64,000 nucleotides of DNA from Azospirillum canadense (GTDB lineage Bacteria > Pseudomonadota > Alphaproteobacteria > Azospirillales > Azospirillaceae): contig NZ_JAOQNG010000001.1 in the NCBI RefSeq assembly GCF_025961225.1, positions 1,587,001 through 1,651,000 on the forward strand, read 5' to 3'. Shown here piece by piece: positions 55,697 through 64,000 of this stretch (positions are counted from its first letter, which is position 1; each line of letters opens with the position of its first letter). A program made the position numbers and the translations under genes. The notes under the pieces are model-generated. The model made no database searches. It was given only the letters and a program-made list of their open reading frames with translations, and had not been told where the DNA came from.

Positions 55697-57136
55697 GCGG
55701 ACCGCCAGCGGCACCGCGACCGAAAATACGGAGCCGCGCCCCTCCACCGACCGCACGTCCAGCCGGTGGTCGAGCAGCCGCGCCAGACGCTCCACGATGG
55801 CGAGGCCCAGGCCGATGCCTTCGCTGCGGTCGCGGTCCGGCCGGTCGAGCTGGACGAACTCCTCGAAAATGCGCTGCCGGTCCGCTTCCGCGATTCCCCG
55901 GCCTGTGTCGTACACCTCGATCCACAGCTGGGAACCGCGGCGCCGACATCCCATCAAGACGCCGCCCTGCTCGGTGTAGCGCACGGCGTTGGCGAGGAGG
56001 TTGCGCAGGATGCGCTCCAGCAGGAAGGGATCGCTGCGCACGATCAGCCTCGTCGGGACGACCCGCAGGCGGAGCCCCTTGTCTTCCGCCAACCCTTCGA
56101 ACTCCGATTCCATCTGGTCGAACAGGACGGCGAGCGGGACGTCCGTCGGCTTCGGCTCCACGACCCCGGATTCGAGTTTGGAGATCTCAAGGATCGCGTT
56201 CAGCAGATCGTGCATCGACCGTTGCGCCGCCCGCAGGTCGCGGACCAGAACCTGCCCGCGCGGCGTCTGCACCTGCCGTTCGAGCATGCTGGTGAACATG
56301 TTGATGGCCTGAAGCGGTTGCTTCAGGTCGTGGCCGGCGTGCGCCAGGAAGCGAGACTTCGCCAGATGCGCCTGTTCGGCCGCCTCCTTCGCGGCGTGCA
56401 GCTCGGCGGTGCGGACGCGGACCTGCTCCTCCAGCGTCTCGTTGGCTTCCTCCAAAGCCTCGGTCATTCGCGTGATGTCGGAGAACTGGCGTTGAACGTG
56501 GCGCACCATGGGGCGGAAAATCACCACCGCCTCCGCAGCGAGGGTCAGCAAGGTCAGAAACAGGGCGAGCAGGCCGAGCCGGTGCAGCGTGGCGAAACCT
56601 TGCTCCCCGGCGGCCTGATAGCGCGCGACCATGTCCTCCAGCCGGGTCAGCAGGGGGCCGAGCGCTTGGTTGACGATGGTCATCGCCTCCGGCATGTCGC
56701 GCGGCACGCCGTCGGGGCCCGCGATGATCACGGCGCGCAAGGCGGCGATCTGCCTCAGCACCAGGTCATTGAGCGGCTCCGGCCCGTCGAAGTAGAGCCC
56801 GCGCACGGCGACGCCCAGGGCGGAGGATGGGTTGACCTTGGTCAGGCGCCGGTGCGCGGCCTCGAACATCTCCGTCGTGCCGACGAGCCGGCCGGTCAGG
56901 TCGCGGCGCTCGTACTCGGTCTGGGCGTTTTGCAGCTGTTCCACCAGAAGTGCGGTGCGCTGCGACAGCATGCGCTGCCGGCCGGAGATGTTGATGACCT
57001 CCAGCATGTCCGCATGCTGGTTGATGACGCGTTCCGTCGACAGGAATCCCAGAACGGTGCACAGGGCGATAACCCCCAACGCCAGCCGGAACCGGATCGT
57101 CATCCAGCGGGCGGTGGTGTTGCCGATTGGGACCAT
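55673..57136 (-). CDS. Sensor histidine kinase with NarX/PilJ-type periplasmic domain
   Basis: The 487-residue kinase has a membrane helix near residues 14-34 and a periplasmic PilJ/NarX-type helical domain at about 35-180, whose start NISGRQRMLSQRTALLVEQL matches the nitrate-sensor P-box family. A second helix follows at about 184-206, then a coiled coil and the kinase core. The H-box is LAKSRFLAHAGHDLKQPLQA with His269, of the HDLxQPLQA class. N and G boxes follow (LLANAVRYTEQGGVL, DTGRGIAEADR, GIGLGLAIVERLARLL). No receiver is attached. ATG 57136 is used; 57103 is possible. Confidence 0.88.
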   Translation of the reverse strand: MVPIGNTTARWMTIRFRLALGVIALCTVLGFLSTERVINQHADMLEVINISGRQRMLSQRTALLVEQLQNAQTEYERRDLTGRLVGTTEMFEAAHRRLTKVNPSSALGVAVRGLYFDGPEPLNDLVLRQIAALRAVIIAGPDGVPRDMPEAMTIVNQALGPLLTRLEDMVARYQAAGEQGFATLHRLGLLALFLTLLTLAAEAVVIFRPMVRHVQRQFSDITRMTEALEEANETLEEQVRVRTAELHAAKEAAEQAHLAKSRFLAHAGHDLKQPLQAINMFTSMLERQVQTPRGQVLVRDLRAAQRSMHDLLNAILEISKLESGVVEPKPTDVPLAVLFDQMESEFEGLAEDKGLRLRVVPTRLIVRSDPFLLERILRNLLANAVRYTEQGGVLMGCRRRGSQLWIEVYDTGRGIAEADRQRIFEEFVQLDRPDRDRSEGIGLGLAIVERLARLLDHRLDVRSVEGRGSVFSVAVPLAVRSDQTVAA

Positions 57137-57196
57137 GCGGGTCGTCTTCCTTCCTGCTGCTCCGGCCTGCCGCTCCGGGATGACCGGCGCCGCATC

Positions 57197-57210
57197 TTGA
57201 TGCGGGTCAA
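57197..57210. promoter_or_regulatory. FNR/Anr-like box between the kinase gene and napF
   Basis: TTGAT-GCGG-GTCAA matches the FNR-type consensus TTGAT-N4-ATCAA at 9 of 10 defined bases. It lies about 60 bp upstream of the kinase start and about 100 bp upstream of napF, so it could control either or both. Oxygen-limited control of nitrate-related genes is usual for such boxes. Confidence 0.6.
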
Positions 57211-57305
57211 GGCGCGTTAGTCTGCAAAAACACGACAGTAAACGCAAATTCGGTGCCAACCAAAGGCCGGACTGACAGTAGGGCCGAAGCCCGGGGGAGT
57301 TGATC

Positions 57306-57806
57306 ATGGCGGTGAGCCGCGCGGGCCTGTTGCGGGGGCGGTTCCGGGCCGACCCGAACGCGATCCGTCCGCCCTGGGCGTCGGCCGATGCGCAGGCTTT
57401 CGCATCGGCCTGCGATGCTTGCGGACGCTGTGGTCCGGCCTGCCCGGAGGGCATCATCGCCTTCGATCGGATCGGCCGGCCGCAGATCGACTTTTCCAAG
57501 GGCGGCTGCACGTTCTGCGGTGCCTGCGCGGACCGCTGCCCGACCGGCGCGTTGTCGCGGTTGGATGGGGCCCGTCCCTGGGGGCTGGTCGCGGAGATCG
57601 GCGCTGCGTGCCTGTCACTCGCCGGCACCGATTGCCGCATGTGCCACGACCACTGCGATCCGGCCGCCATCCACTTCCGCCCGCTGGGGCGCGGACGCTG
57701 GCTGCCGACCATAGAGGAGGCGGATTGCACCGGCTGCGGCGCCTGCGTCGCGGTCTGCCCGGTCGGCGCGGTGTCGGTGGAGGCACGGTGGGGCAAGGAG
57801 GCGTGA
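57306..57806 (+). CDS. napF: NapF-type ferredoxin (periplasmic nitrate reductase accessory)
   Basis: The 166-residue protein carries four Cys clusters for [4Fe-4S] centres: CDACGRCGPACP (Cys36-Cys46), CTFCGACADRCP (Cys68-Cys78), a third looser cluster CRMCHDHCDP, and CTGCGACVAVCP near residue 138. This is the NapF layout. NapF acts in the cytoplasm in maturation of, or electron supply to, the periplasmic nitrate reductase NapA. The napDABC genes are not next to it here, which is unusual. The ATG at 57306 follows an FNR-like box. Confidence 0.88.
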   Translation: MAVSRAGLLRGRFRADPNAIRPPWASADAQAFASACDACGRCGPACPEGIIAFDRIGRPQIDFSKGGCTFCGACADRCPTGALSRLDGARPWGLVAEIGAACLSLAGTDCRMCHDHCDPAAIHFRPLGRGRWLPTIEEADCTGCGACVAVCPVGAVSVEARWGKEA

Positions 57807-57886
57807 CGGTGTTCTGACGGGAACGCCCCCGTCAAGTGCCTGTTGGTAGGGCAACTTGACCCTGTTCTGCCAACGGAGAAAGCCCC

Positions 57887-58324
57887 ATGTGGTGGCGCAA
57901 CGTGACCCTGATCTACGCCGTGGCATTCACGGCGGTCGGCATTCTCGGATTCGTACCGTCCTTCCTGTCACCGCCAGCCGACGGCGTGACGCTCGCCGTC
58001 GAATCATTCCATGGCTACCTGCTCGGCCTGTTCCCGGTGAACCTGTTGCACAACATCGTGCATCTTCTGTTCGGGCTTTGGGCGTTCTTCGCCTATTTCT
58101 CCGGCCGGCTGGCGTCGCGCGGCTAGCTAAAGAGTGTGGCGGTCATCTACGCCGTCTTCACCATCATGGGCCTGATCCCCGGCCTGAACACGTTGTTCGG
58201 CCTGGTCCCGCTGCACGGCAACGACATTTGGCTGCACGCGCTTCTGGCCATCGTGGCGGGCGTCGTCGGCTATGCGGTGCACGAGCCGGAAGCCGACGTG
58301 ACCCGCGCCGAGTGGCGCGCGTAA
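57887..58324 (+). pseudogene. DUF4383-like membrane protein gene interrupted by an in-frame TAG
   Basis: Codons 1-79 encode two membrane helices (VTLIYAVAFTAVGILGF, then VNLLHNIVHLLFGLWAFF). Codon 80, at 58124-58126, is TAG. The same frame continues without a gap from 58127 to 58324 with two more helices (VAVIYAVFTIMGLIPGLN, WLHALLAIVAGVVGYAV), which together give a normal 145-residue four-helix DUF4383-type protein. A single base change in a Tyr codon would explain the TAG. GTG 58136 could restart the second half, but the ribosome site is weak. Nonsense mutation, readthrough and sequencing error remain open. Confidence 0.75.
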
Positions 58325-58432
58325 GCTTGGCTCCAAGCCCAATTCTAACAAGTCCAATCCTCAAGTCCAGCGGCCGGCCATGAAGGCCGGTCTGGCGGCT
58401 GACCTCCCATCACGATCGCAGAGCGACGCCGC

Positions 58433-61400
58433 ATGAACCTTCCCGAAGGGATGACCGACTCCGGACGCCGTGTGCTCCACGGCGTTCCGGACGGATACGA
58501 CGCGTGGGTGCTGGCCGAGTTGGCCCGGCGCTCGCCGGCCGGCACCGTCCTCCACATTGCCGAGGACAGCCGCAGCATGGAGCGGTTGAGCCGCAACCTG
58601 CGCAGGGTGGCGACCGACGCCGAAATCCTGACTTTTCCCGCCTGGGACACGCTGCCCTACGACCGCGCGTCGCCGTCGGCCCGGGTCGCCGGACGGCGGA
58701 TCGCCACGCTGGCGCGCCTTGCGCAACCGACGACCGGCCCACAGATCGTCGTCACCAGCGTCGGCGGCGTGCTGCGGCGGCTGCCACCGGCCGACGCCTT
58801 GGCGGACGGCGCGCTCCGCCTCGCCGCGGACCATCCGACCGACCCGGAGTCGCTGCGCGGTTGGCTGTTCCGCAACGGCTACGGCCCGGCCGCGGAGGCT
58901 CGCGATCCCGGCGACGTGCTGTTCGGCGACGATGATCTCCTGGTGGTTGACCCTGGCCGGGCAGAGCCGCTTCGCATCCCCTTGCCGGACGCGCGGATCG
59001 ACGCGGAGTTGCTGCCCCTGTCGGAGGTGCCGCTCACCGAAGCCACCATGGCCCGCTTCGCGACCGCATACTTGGCGGCCTTCGGTGCCGAGGCGGAAGG
59101 TGATCCTCTGTACCAGGCGGTTCGGGCCGGGCGCCGCTATGTCGGTATGGAGCAGTGGCTGCCTCTGTTCTTCCTCAACACCAATAGCCTGTTCGACCGC
59201 ATGCCCAGTGCGGTCCTTTCAATGGACGAGGGCACGGAGGCGATGCGCGATGCGCGGCTGGAGCAGGCGCGCCATGCCTTTGAATCGCGAAAGCGCCAGA
59301 TGGCCGCGTCCGAAAAGGCCGGGCTGCCGGCCTACCGCCCGCTGCCTCCGGAGGATGTGTTCCTCGATACGGCGGCGTGGAAGGACGGGCTTGCCGGGCG
59401 CGCGGTCGTCGTCCTGTCGGGTGGCGAAGGCAGCGCGGACGCTGGCGGCCGCCCTGTGACCCTGGCCGGTGACGACGAGGAGGATCGCGTCGCCGGATTG
59501 CGCGCCGACCAGCAGCGCCGCGTGCTGATCGCCGTCGACGATCCGGGGCGGGCGAAAGGCTTTGCCCGCCACCTTCGCCGCGAAGGAGTGGACGCGGCCG
59601 TCGTGGAGGACGCGGTCGGAGAGCAGCCCATCGCCGTGGTGGCGCTGGACCTCGACGCCGGCTTCCAGGCGCCCGGGCTTGCCGTCGTCACGGCGGCGGA
59701 GGTTCTGGGCGAGGTGGTCGCGCGGCCAAGCCGGCGCCGGTCGCGCCGCTTGGTGGACGACTTGCAGGCGGAGGCGGCCGAACTTGCGCCGGGAAACCTG
59801 GTCGTGCATCTGGATCATGGGATCGGCCTGACCGACGGGTTGGAGGCGCTGGAGGCGACCGGCGCGCCGCACGACTGCCTGCGCGTCCTCTACCGCGACG
59901 AGGCCAAGAGCTATGTCCCCGTGGAGAACCTGGATCAGGTCTGGCCCTTTGGCGCGGCCAGCGGGGCAGCGCCGCTCGACCGGCTCGGCGGTTCCGTGTG
60001 GGCGCAGCGGCGGGACTCCGTGGCGGACTCCCTCCGTGTCGCGGCGGCCACCCTGGTCCGCACGCAGGCCGAACGGGCCATGGCTCGCACCGATCCGATC
60101 CGGCCGGACCGCCGCGCCTACAACCGCTTCGCCGACCGGTTTCCGCACGAGGAGACGCCGGACCAGCAGACGGCCATCGATGCGGTTCTGCGCGACCTCG
60201 CTTCCGGCCGGCTGATGGACTGGCTGGTCTGCGCCGACGTGGGATTCGGCAAGACCGAGGTGGCATTGCGCGCCGCTTTCGCCGTGGCGATGGCCGGCCG
60301 GCAGGTGGCGGTGGTCGCCCCCACGACCCCGCTCAGTCACCAACATCTGGAGGAGTTCCAGGAGCGCTTCGCGGGCTTCGGCGTCGCCATCGCCGAACTA
60401 GCGCGCAACGTTTCGCCATCCGAAGCGAAGGCGGTGAAGGAAGGGCTGAAGAGCGGGGACATCCGAATCGTGATCGGCACCCACGCGCTGCTCAGCCCGG
60501 GCGTCACCTTCGGCGACCTCGGCCTGCTGGTGGTGGACGAGGAACAGAGGCTGGGCGTGAAGCAGAAGGAGCGGCTGAAGGCCATGGCCGCTGGCACCCA
60601 CGTGCTGACCCTGACGGCCACACCGATCCCGCGCACCTTGCAGCTGGCCATGGCGGGCCTTCGCGACCTGTCGGTGATTGCGACACCACCGTTGCGGCGC
60701 CGGCCGGTGCGGACGGAGTTCGTTCCCTTCGACCTCGACGCGGTGGCCGAGGCCCTGCGCGCGGAGCGGACGCGGGGTGGCCAAGCCTTCTACGTTTGCC
60801 CGCGCATCGAGGACCTCGACGAGATCCGGGCGCGGCTGGCCGCCATGGTGCCGGAGTTCCGCGTTATCGAGGCGCATGGCAAGATGAAGCCCGATGCGCT
60901 GGACGATGCCATGACGGCCTTTGCCGATGGGGCGGGCGACCTGCTGCTCGCCACCAACATCGTCGAGACCGGGCTGAACATCCCCAACGCCAACACGCTG
61001 ATCGTGCACCGCGCGGACCGGTTCGGTCTGGCGCAACTCCACCAGCTGCGCGGCCGGGTGGGGCGGGCGGCGGTGCAGGGCCGCTGCTGGCTGACCGTGG
61101 AGGACGGGGAGGAACTGTCCGAGGCCGCCCGCACGCGCCTGCAAGTGCTGACACGGCTGGACCGGCCCGGCGCCGGGTTCGAGCTGGCGGCGCGCGACCT
61201 CGGCCTGCGCGGCGCCGGCGACCTGCTGGGAGAGGAACAGTCCGGGAACCTGCGCGACGTCGGGGCGGACCTGTTCCAGGAGATGCTGCGGCAGGCGGTG
61301 GAGGCCGCCCGCGCCGGCCGTCCCGTGCCGGCGATCCTTCCGCCGCGCGTTACGCTGGGACAGCCGGTGCTGATCCCCGACGATTACATCCGCGATTCCA

Positions 61401-61846
61401 ACCTGCGGCTCGCGGTCTATCGGCGCCTCGCCACGTTGGAGGATCCGGAGGAACGGGAAGCGTTCGCCGCGGTCATCGCCGACCGGTACGGCCCACTGCC
61501 GGAGACGTTGGAAACGCTGATGGATCTCGGCGCCCTGAAGTGCCTGAGCCGGGAAGCGGGCGTGGCCGCGCTCGACATCGGGCCGAACGGCGCGCTGTTC
61601 GCCTTCGCGGACGACACGGGCCCCGACGACGATGCCCTGGGCCAGTTGGTGGAGCGGCGCCAGGACCTGAAGCGCCGCCCCGACGGACGCCTCGTCCTGG
61701 TGGCCGGCGACCGCGGCGATGAGGATTTTCGCCGCGCCGTGCGTCGCCTGCTGCGCGATCTCGTTCGCCTCCGGAAGGCTCAACCTCCCGTCGCTTCGGA
61801 GGCCGACTCCGTGAAGCCGCAGGCGGCGAGGGCCGCGCGCATGTGA
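58433..61846 (+). CDS. mfd: Mfd-family transcription-repair coupling translocase
   Basis: Mfd binds RNA polymerase stalled at DNA damage, pushes it off and recruits UvrA. The 1137-residue protein has the UvrB-like N-terminal region (GVPDGYDAWVLAELARR, FPAWDTLPYDRASPSARVA) and the RNA polymerase-interacting domain near residue 460 (LAPGNLVVHLDHGIGLTDGL). The helicase core has Walker A ADVGFGKTEVALRAAF near residue 600, DEEQ near residue 701 and TLTATPIPRTLQLAMAGLRD, followed by RADRFGLAQLHQLRGRVGR and a TRCF domain. Some motifs differ from typical alphaproteobacterial Mfd (PTTPLSHQH, EEQRLGVKQKERL), so it may be a second, diverged copy. Confidence 0.85.
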   Translation: MNLPEGMTDSGRRVLHGVPDGYDAWVLAELARRSPAGTVLHIAEDSRSMERLSRNLRRVATDAEILTFPAWDTLPYDRASPSARVAGRRIATLARLAQPTTGPQIVVTSVGGVLRRLPPADALADGALRLAADHPTDPESLRGWLFRNGYGPAAEARDPGDVLFGDDDLLVVDPGRAEPLRIPLPDARIDAELLPLSEVPLTEATMARFATAYLAAFGAEAEGDPLYQAVRAGRRYVGMEQWLPLFFLNTNSLFDRMPSAVLSMDEGTEAMRDARLEQARHAFESRKRQMAASEKAGLPAYRPLPPEDVFLDTAAWKDGLAGRAVVVLSGGEGSADAGGRPVTLAGDDEEDRVAGLRADQQRRVLIAVDDPGRAKGFARHLRREGVDAAVVEDAVGEQPIAVVALDLDAGFQAPGLAVVTAAEVLGEVVARPSRRRSRRLVDDLQAEAAELAPGNLVVHLDHGIGLTDGLEALEATGAPHDCLRVLYRDEAKSYVPVENLDQVWPFGAASGAAPLDRLGGSVWAQRRDSVADSLRVAAATLVRTQAERAMARTDPIRPDRRAYNRFADRFPHEETPDQQTAIDAVLRDLASGRLMDWLVCADVGFGKTEVALRAAFAVAMAGRQVAVVAPTTPLSHQHLEEFQERFAGFGVAIAELARNVSPSEAKAVKEGLKSGDIRIVIGTHALLSPGVTFGDLGLLVVDEEQRLGVKQKERLKAMAAGTHVLTLTATPIPRTLQLAMAGLRDLSVIATPPLRRRPVRTEFVPFDLDAVAEALRAERTRGGQAFYVCPRIEDLDEIRARLAAMVPEFRVIEAHGKMKPDALDDAMTAFADGAGDLLLATNIVETGLNIPNANTLIVHRADRFGLAQLHQLRGRVGRAAVQGRCWLTVEDGEELSEAARTRLQVLTRLDRPGAGFELAARDLGLRGAGDLLGEEQSGNLRDVGADLFQEMLRQAVEAARAGRPVPAILPPRVTLGQPVLIPDDYIRDSNLRLAVYRRLATLEDPEEREAFAAVIADRYGPLPETLETLMDLGALKCLSREAGVAALDIGPNGALFAFADDTGPDDDALGQLVERRQDLKRRPDGRLVLVAGDRGDEDFRRAVRRLLRDLVRLRKAQPPVASEADSVKPQAARAARM

Positions 61847-62481
61847 ACCGGCACCGGGGCCACGGCCCCGACCGGCGCGCGGGACGGGTAGAGGGGCAGG
61901 GTGATGGCGCGGGAGTGCAGGTGCAGCGGCCGGTCGCCCGGCCCGCCATACTGCGGATCGCCCAGCAAGGGGCAGCCCAGCGCCGTCGCGCAATGGACGC
62001 GGATCTGGTGCGTGCGTCCGGTGTGCGGCTTCAGTTCCAGCCACGTCATGCCGTCGCCGCGGCCCACGACTTTGTAATCGGTGACCGCGGATTGCCCGTC
62101 ATCGGCCACGACGATGCGCCAGCCGCCCGTCTTGTTGCTCTGCTTCTTCAGCGGCAGTTCGATGCGCCCCTGATCCTGCGGAGGCGTGCCGGCGACGACC
62201 GCCCAGTAGGTCTTGTCGACCTTGCCGTCCTGGAACAGCTTTCCGAGCTTGCGCAGGGCCTTGGGATGCCGCCCCAGGATCAGGCAGCCGGACGTGTCCC
62301 GGTCGAGCCGGTGGGCGAGGCCAGGCGGCTTCGGAAAGCCGAAGCGCAGCGCGTCGAAGTACCGCTCCAGGTTTGGCCCACCGCCGGGGCCGGCATGCAC
62401 TGGCACTCCGGCCGGCTTGTCGAGGATGAGCATCAGCCCGTCGCGGTACAGAACGCGGGCCTGGATTTGTTCGGGTGTCAT
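61780..62481 (-). CDS. rluA: RluA-family rRNA/tRNA pseudouridine synthase
   Basis: The 233-residue enzyme converts uridine to pseudouridine in RNA. The catalytic motif LAHRLDRDTSGCLILGRHPK holds Asp60. Other signatures are ILDKPAGVPVHAGPGG, VDKTYWAVVAGTP, TDYKVVGRGDGMTWLELKPH and TGRTHQIRVHCATALGCPLL. It lacks an S4 domain, like E. coli RluA (23S rRNA U746 and tRNA U32), though another target is possible. Its C-terminal 67 bp overlap the convergent mfd gene. The small acidic-protein gene lies just upstream on the same strand. Confidence 0.9.
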   Translation of the reverse strand: MTPEQIQARVLYRDGLMLILDKPAGVPVHAGPGGGPNLERYFDALRFGFPKPPGLAHRLDRDTSGCLILGRHPKALRKLGKLFQDGKVDKTYWAVVAGTPPQDQGRIELPLKKQSNKTGGWRIVVADDGQSAVTDYKVVGRGDGMTWLELKPHTGRTHQIRVHCATALGCPLLGDPQYGGPGDRPLHLHSRAITLPLYPSRAPVGAVAPVPVHMRAALAACGFTESASEATGG

Positions 62482-62504
62482 GCTGCCTTCAACCAGCGAG
62501 GCGC

Positions 62505-62852
62505 TCAGTCCTCGTCATCCTCATCGTCGTCAACCGAAACGGATTCCGCGGCCAGCACGTCGGGCCGTACTGCCGCCAACGCCATCAGCACGGCGCGCAC
62601 CGTCTCCGGATTCTGGTCTTCGCCCACGACCAGAGCGACCAACTCATCGGTGACGACGGGCGGAGCCGGGACGCGGCGCCGGATGGCGCGGATTTCCTTT
62701 TCGATCGCCTTGCGCTCCTCCGCCACGTCGTTGGCGTAGTGGGTCTGGTAGCGCATGGAGAAGTCGTGCAGGCGCCGGTTCACGATGACCTCGGCGGCGA
62801 ACAGGGCGCGGCGTTGTGCGTCGGCGACTTTGGCGGTCTGGTCATCGGACAT
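62505..62852 (-). CDS. Small protein with acidic tail, unknown function
   Basis: This 115-residue protein starts MSDDQTAKVADAQRRALFAA and is largely helical (YANDVAEERKAIEKEIRAIR, NPETVRAVLMALAAVRPDVL). It ends in an acidic run (VDDDEDDED). The ATG at 62852 is followed by a non-repetitive coding sequence that looks real. It lies 23 bp upstream of rluA on the same strand and is probably co-transcribed with it. I do not recognise the family. Confidence 0.6.
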   Translation of the reverse strand: MSDDQTAKVADAQRRALFAAEVIVNRRLHDFSMRYQTHYANDVAEERKAIEKEIRAIRRRVPAPPVVTDELVALVVGEDQNPETVRAVLMALAAVRPDVLAAESVSVDDDEDDED

Positions 62853-62888
62853 GGCGGATCCTGCTGCTGTTGGTTGGACCAAGCCCTC

Positions 62889-62913
62889 CCTCTCCCGGCG
62901 GGGCCGGGAGAGG
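62889..62913. terminator. Terminator-like hairpin after fumarase
   Basis: Arms 62889-62899 and 62903-62913 form a perfect 11-bp GC-rich stem with a 3-nt loop, directly downstream of the fumarase stop (minus strand). It has no T run and resembles the other GC-rich intergenic hairpins of the window. Confidence 0.55.
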
Positions 62914-62927
62914 ACAGGCGCCCGGCG

Positions 62928-64000
62928 TCAGGCGAGCTTCAACTCCTTGAAGAAGTCGTTGCCCTTGTCGTCCACGATGATGAAGGCCGGGAAGTCCTCG
63001 ACCTCGATGCGCCAGATGGCTTCCATGCCGAGTTCCGGATACTCGACGCACTCCACCTTCTTGATGCAATCCTGCGCCAGACGGGCAGCCGCGCCGCCGA
63101 TGGAGCCGAGGTAGAAACCGCCGTGCTTCTGGCAGGCCGCGGTGACCTCCGGGCTGCGGTTGCCTTTGGCCAGCATGACCATGGAGCCGCCGGCCGCCTG
63201 GAACTGGTCGACGAAGCTGTCCATGCGGCCGGCTGTGGTCGGGCCGAAGGAGCCCGATGCATAGCCTTCCGGCGTCTTGGCCGGGCCGGCGTAGTAGATG
63301 GGGTGGTTCTTGAAATAGTCGGGCAGCGGCTCGCCGGCGTCCAGGCGGGCGCGCAGCTTGGAATGGGCGAGGTCACGGGCGACGATCAGCGGGCCGGTCA
63401 GCGACAGGCGGGTGCGGATCGGGTACTGCTTCAACGTGGCGAGGATATCGCTCATCGGCTGGTTCAGGTCGATCTTCACCACCTCGCCGGCGAGATCGCC
63501 GTCGGTGATCTCCGGCAGGTACTTGGCCGGATCGGTCTCCAGCTGTTCCAGGTAGATGCCGTCCTTGGTGATCTTGCCCACCGCCTGACGGTCGGCCGAG
63601 CAGGACACGCCAATGCCGATCGGCATGGAGGCGCCGTGACGCGGCAGGCGGATGACGCGGACGTCGTGGCAGAAATACTTGCCGCCGAACTGCGCGCCGA
63701 TGCCCATGGTCTGGGTCAACTTGTGCACCTCGGCCTCCATGGCGAGGTCGCGGAACGCGTGCGCGTCCTCGCCGCCCTCGGTCGGCAGGTTGTCGAGGTA
63801 GCGGGCCGACGCCAGCTTCACCGTCTTCAGGTTCTGCTCCGCCGACAGGCCGCCGATGACGATGGCGAGGTGGTAGGGCGGGCAGGCCGAGGTGCCGAGG
63901 TAGCGGATCTTGTCCTCAAGGAACTTCAGCAGCCGATCCGGCGCCAGCACCGACGGTGTGGCCTGGTGCAGGAAGGTCTTGTTCGCCGACCCGCCGCCCT
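62928..64000 (-). CDS. fumA: Class I fumarate hydratase ([4Fe-4S]), C-terminal part
   Basis: Class I fumarase converts fumarate to L-malate in the TCA cycle with a labile [4Fe-4S] cluster. About 357 C-terminal residues are visible and the N-terminus lies beyond the right edge. Seen are [20 protein letters not shown], then [20 protein letters not shown] with a cluster Cys, [19 protein letters not shown], and the beta-domain segments [40 protein letters not shown] and [20 protein letters not shown]. The pattern fits the single-chain two-domain FumA/FumB type rather than separate tartrate dehydratase subunits. Confidence 0.92.
   Translation of the reverse strand, partial: GGGSANKTFLHQATPSVLAPDRLLKFLEDKIRYLGTSACPPYHLAIVIGGLSAEQNLKTVKLASARYLDNLPTEGGEDAHAFRDLAMEAEVHKLTQTMGIGAQFGGKYFCHDVRVIRLPRHGASMPIGIGVSCSADRQAVGKITKDGIYLEQLETDPAKYLPEITDGDLAGEVVKIDLNQPMSDILATLKQYPIRTRLSLTGPLIVARDLAHSKLRARLDAGEPLPDYFKNHPIYYAGPAKTPEGYASGSFGPTTAGRMDSFVDQFQAAGGSMVMLAKGNRSPEVTAACQKHGGFYLGSIGGAAARLAQDCIKKVECVEYPELGMEAIWRIEVEDFPAFIIVDDKGNDFFKELKLA

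Overview
The window looks like chromosome from a free-living, high-GC (roughly two-thirds G+C) alphaproteobacterium. Azospirillum or a close Rhodospirillales relative fits best: the proteins are alphaproteobacterial in style, a liv operon carries a DUF6867 gene, a PraR-type XRE regulator is present, and GC-rich hairpin repeats sit between genes. The genus is inferred from gene content and protein style, not from a search. I see no rRNA, tRNA, CRISPR array, prophage or insertion sequence. Gene density is high, with many 1-8 bp stop/start overlaps.

Region by region. (1) 1-5.3 kb: the N-terminus of a TyrR/PhhR-type regulator diverges from dadA, with three TyrR-box-like sites between them. Then come endonuclease V, a DJ-1/PfpI protein and two divergent LuxR-type response regulators, one with a receiver that lacks its phosphoacceptor Asp. 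(2) 5.4-16.7 kb: xdhA-xdhB overlap ureD and run into ureABC-murI-ureEFG, so purine oxidation and urea hydrolysis appear to share one transcription unit. A family-1 glycosyltransferase and a glutamate racemase are embedded in the urease genes, and a structured repeat is translated in frame in ureF. (3) 16.8-21.9 kb: envelope/stress proteins, an enoyl-ACP reductase, a bacteriohemerythrin, an N-formylglutamate amidohydrolase-like enzyme, and an ArsR regulator with a helix-5 metal site divergent from a DUF3299 protein. (4) 22.0-30.8 kb: a polysaccharide locus with an O-antigen-ligase-like protein, GT4, Wzz, two GT2 enzymes and a 1000-residue SLBB export protein, with a PraR-like regulator in the middle. 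(5) 31-45 kb: a metallopeptidase-like protein, N-carbamoylputrescine amidase, MarR, a pentapeptide-repeat protein, PhoU, ChaB, an HTH protein, DegP, an ArnC/ArnT-like glycosyltransferase pair, a ROK kinase and two exported proteins of unknown function. (6) 45.4-51.2 kb: a complete branched-chain amino acid ABC transporter, livHMGF-DUF6867-livJ. (7) 51.2-64 kb: two small divergent proteins, an OmpA-family porin, a TIGR04283/TIGR04282-like glycosyltransferase pair, a NarL-type regulator convergent with a NarX-like kinase, napF behind an FNR-like box, a DUF4383 gene broken by an in-frame TAG, an Mfd-family translocase, RluA, a small acidic protein and a class I fumarase running off the right edge.

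The most unusual structures are non-coding or semi-coding: a roughly 160-bp repeat with near-perfect 21-bp inverted ends translated as the UreF N-terminus; six hairpins in a row in 176 bp whose end supplies the chaB stop codon; a 19-bp perfect inverted repeat around the start of the polysaccharide ligase gene; a 13-bp hairpin whose two arms hold both candidate nfi start codons; and the amber codon in the DUF4383 gene. Nothing here is clearly a new defence or mobile system.
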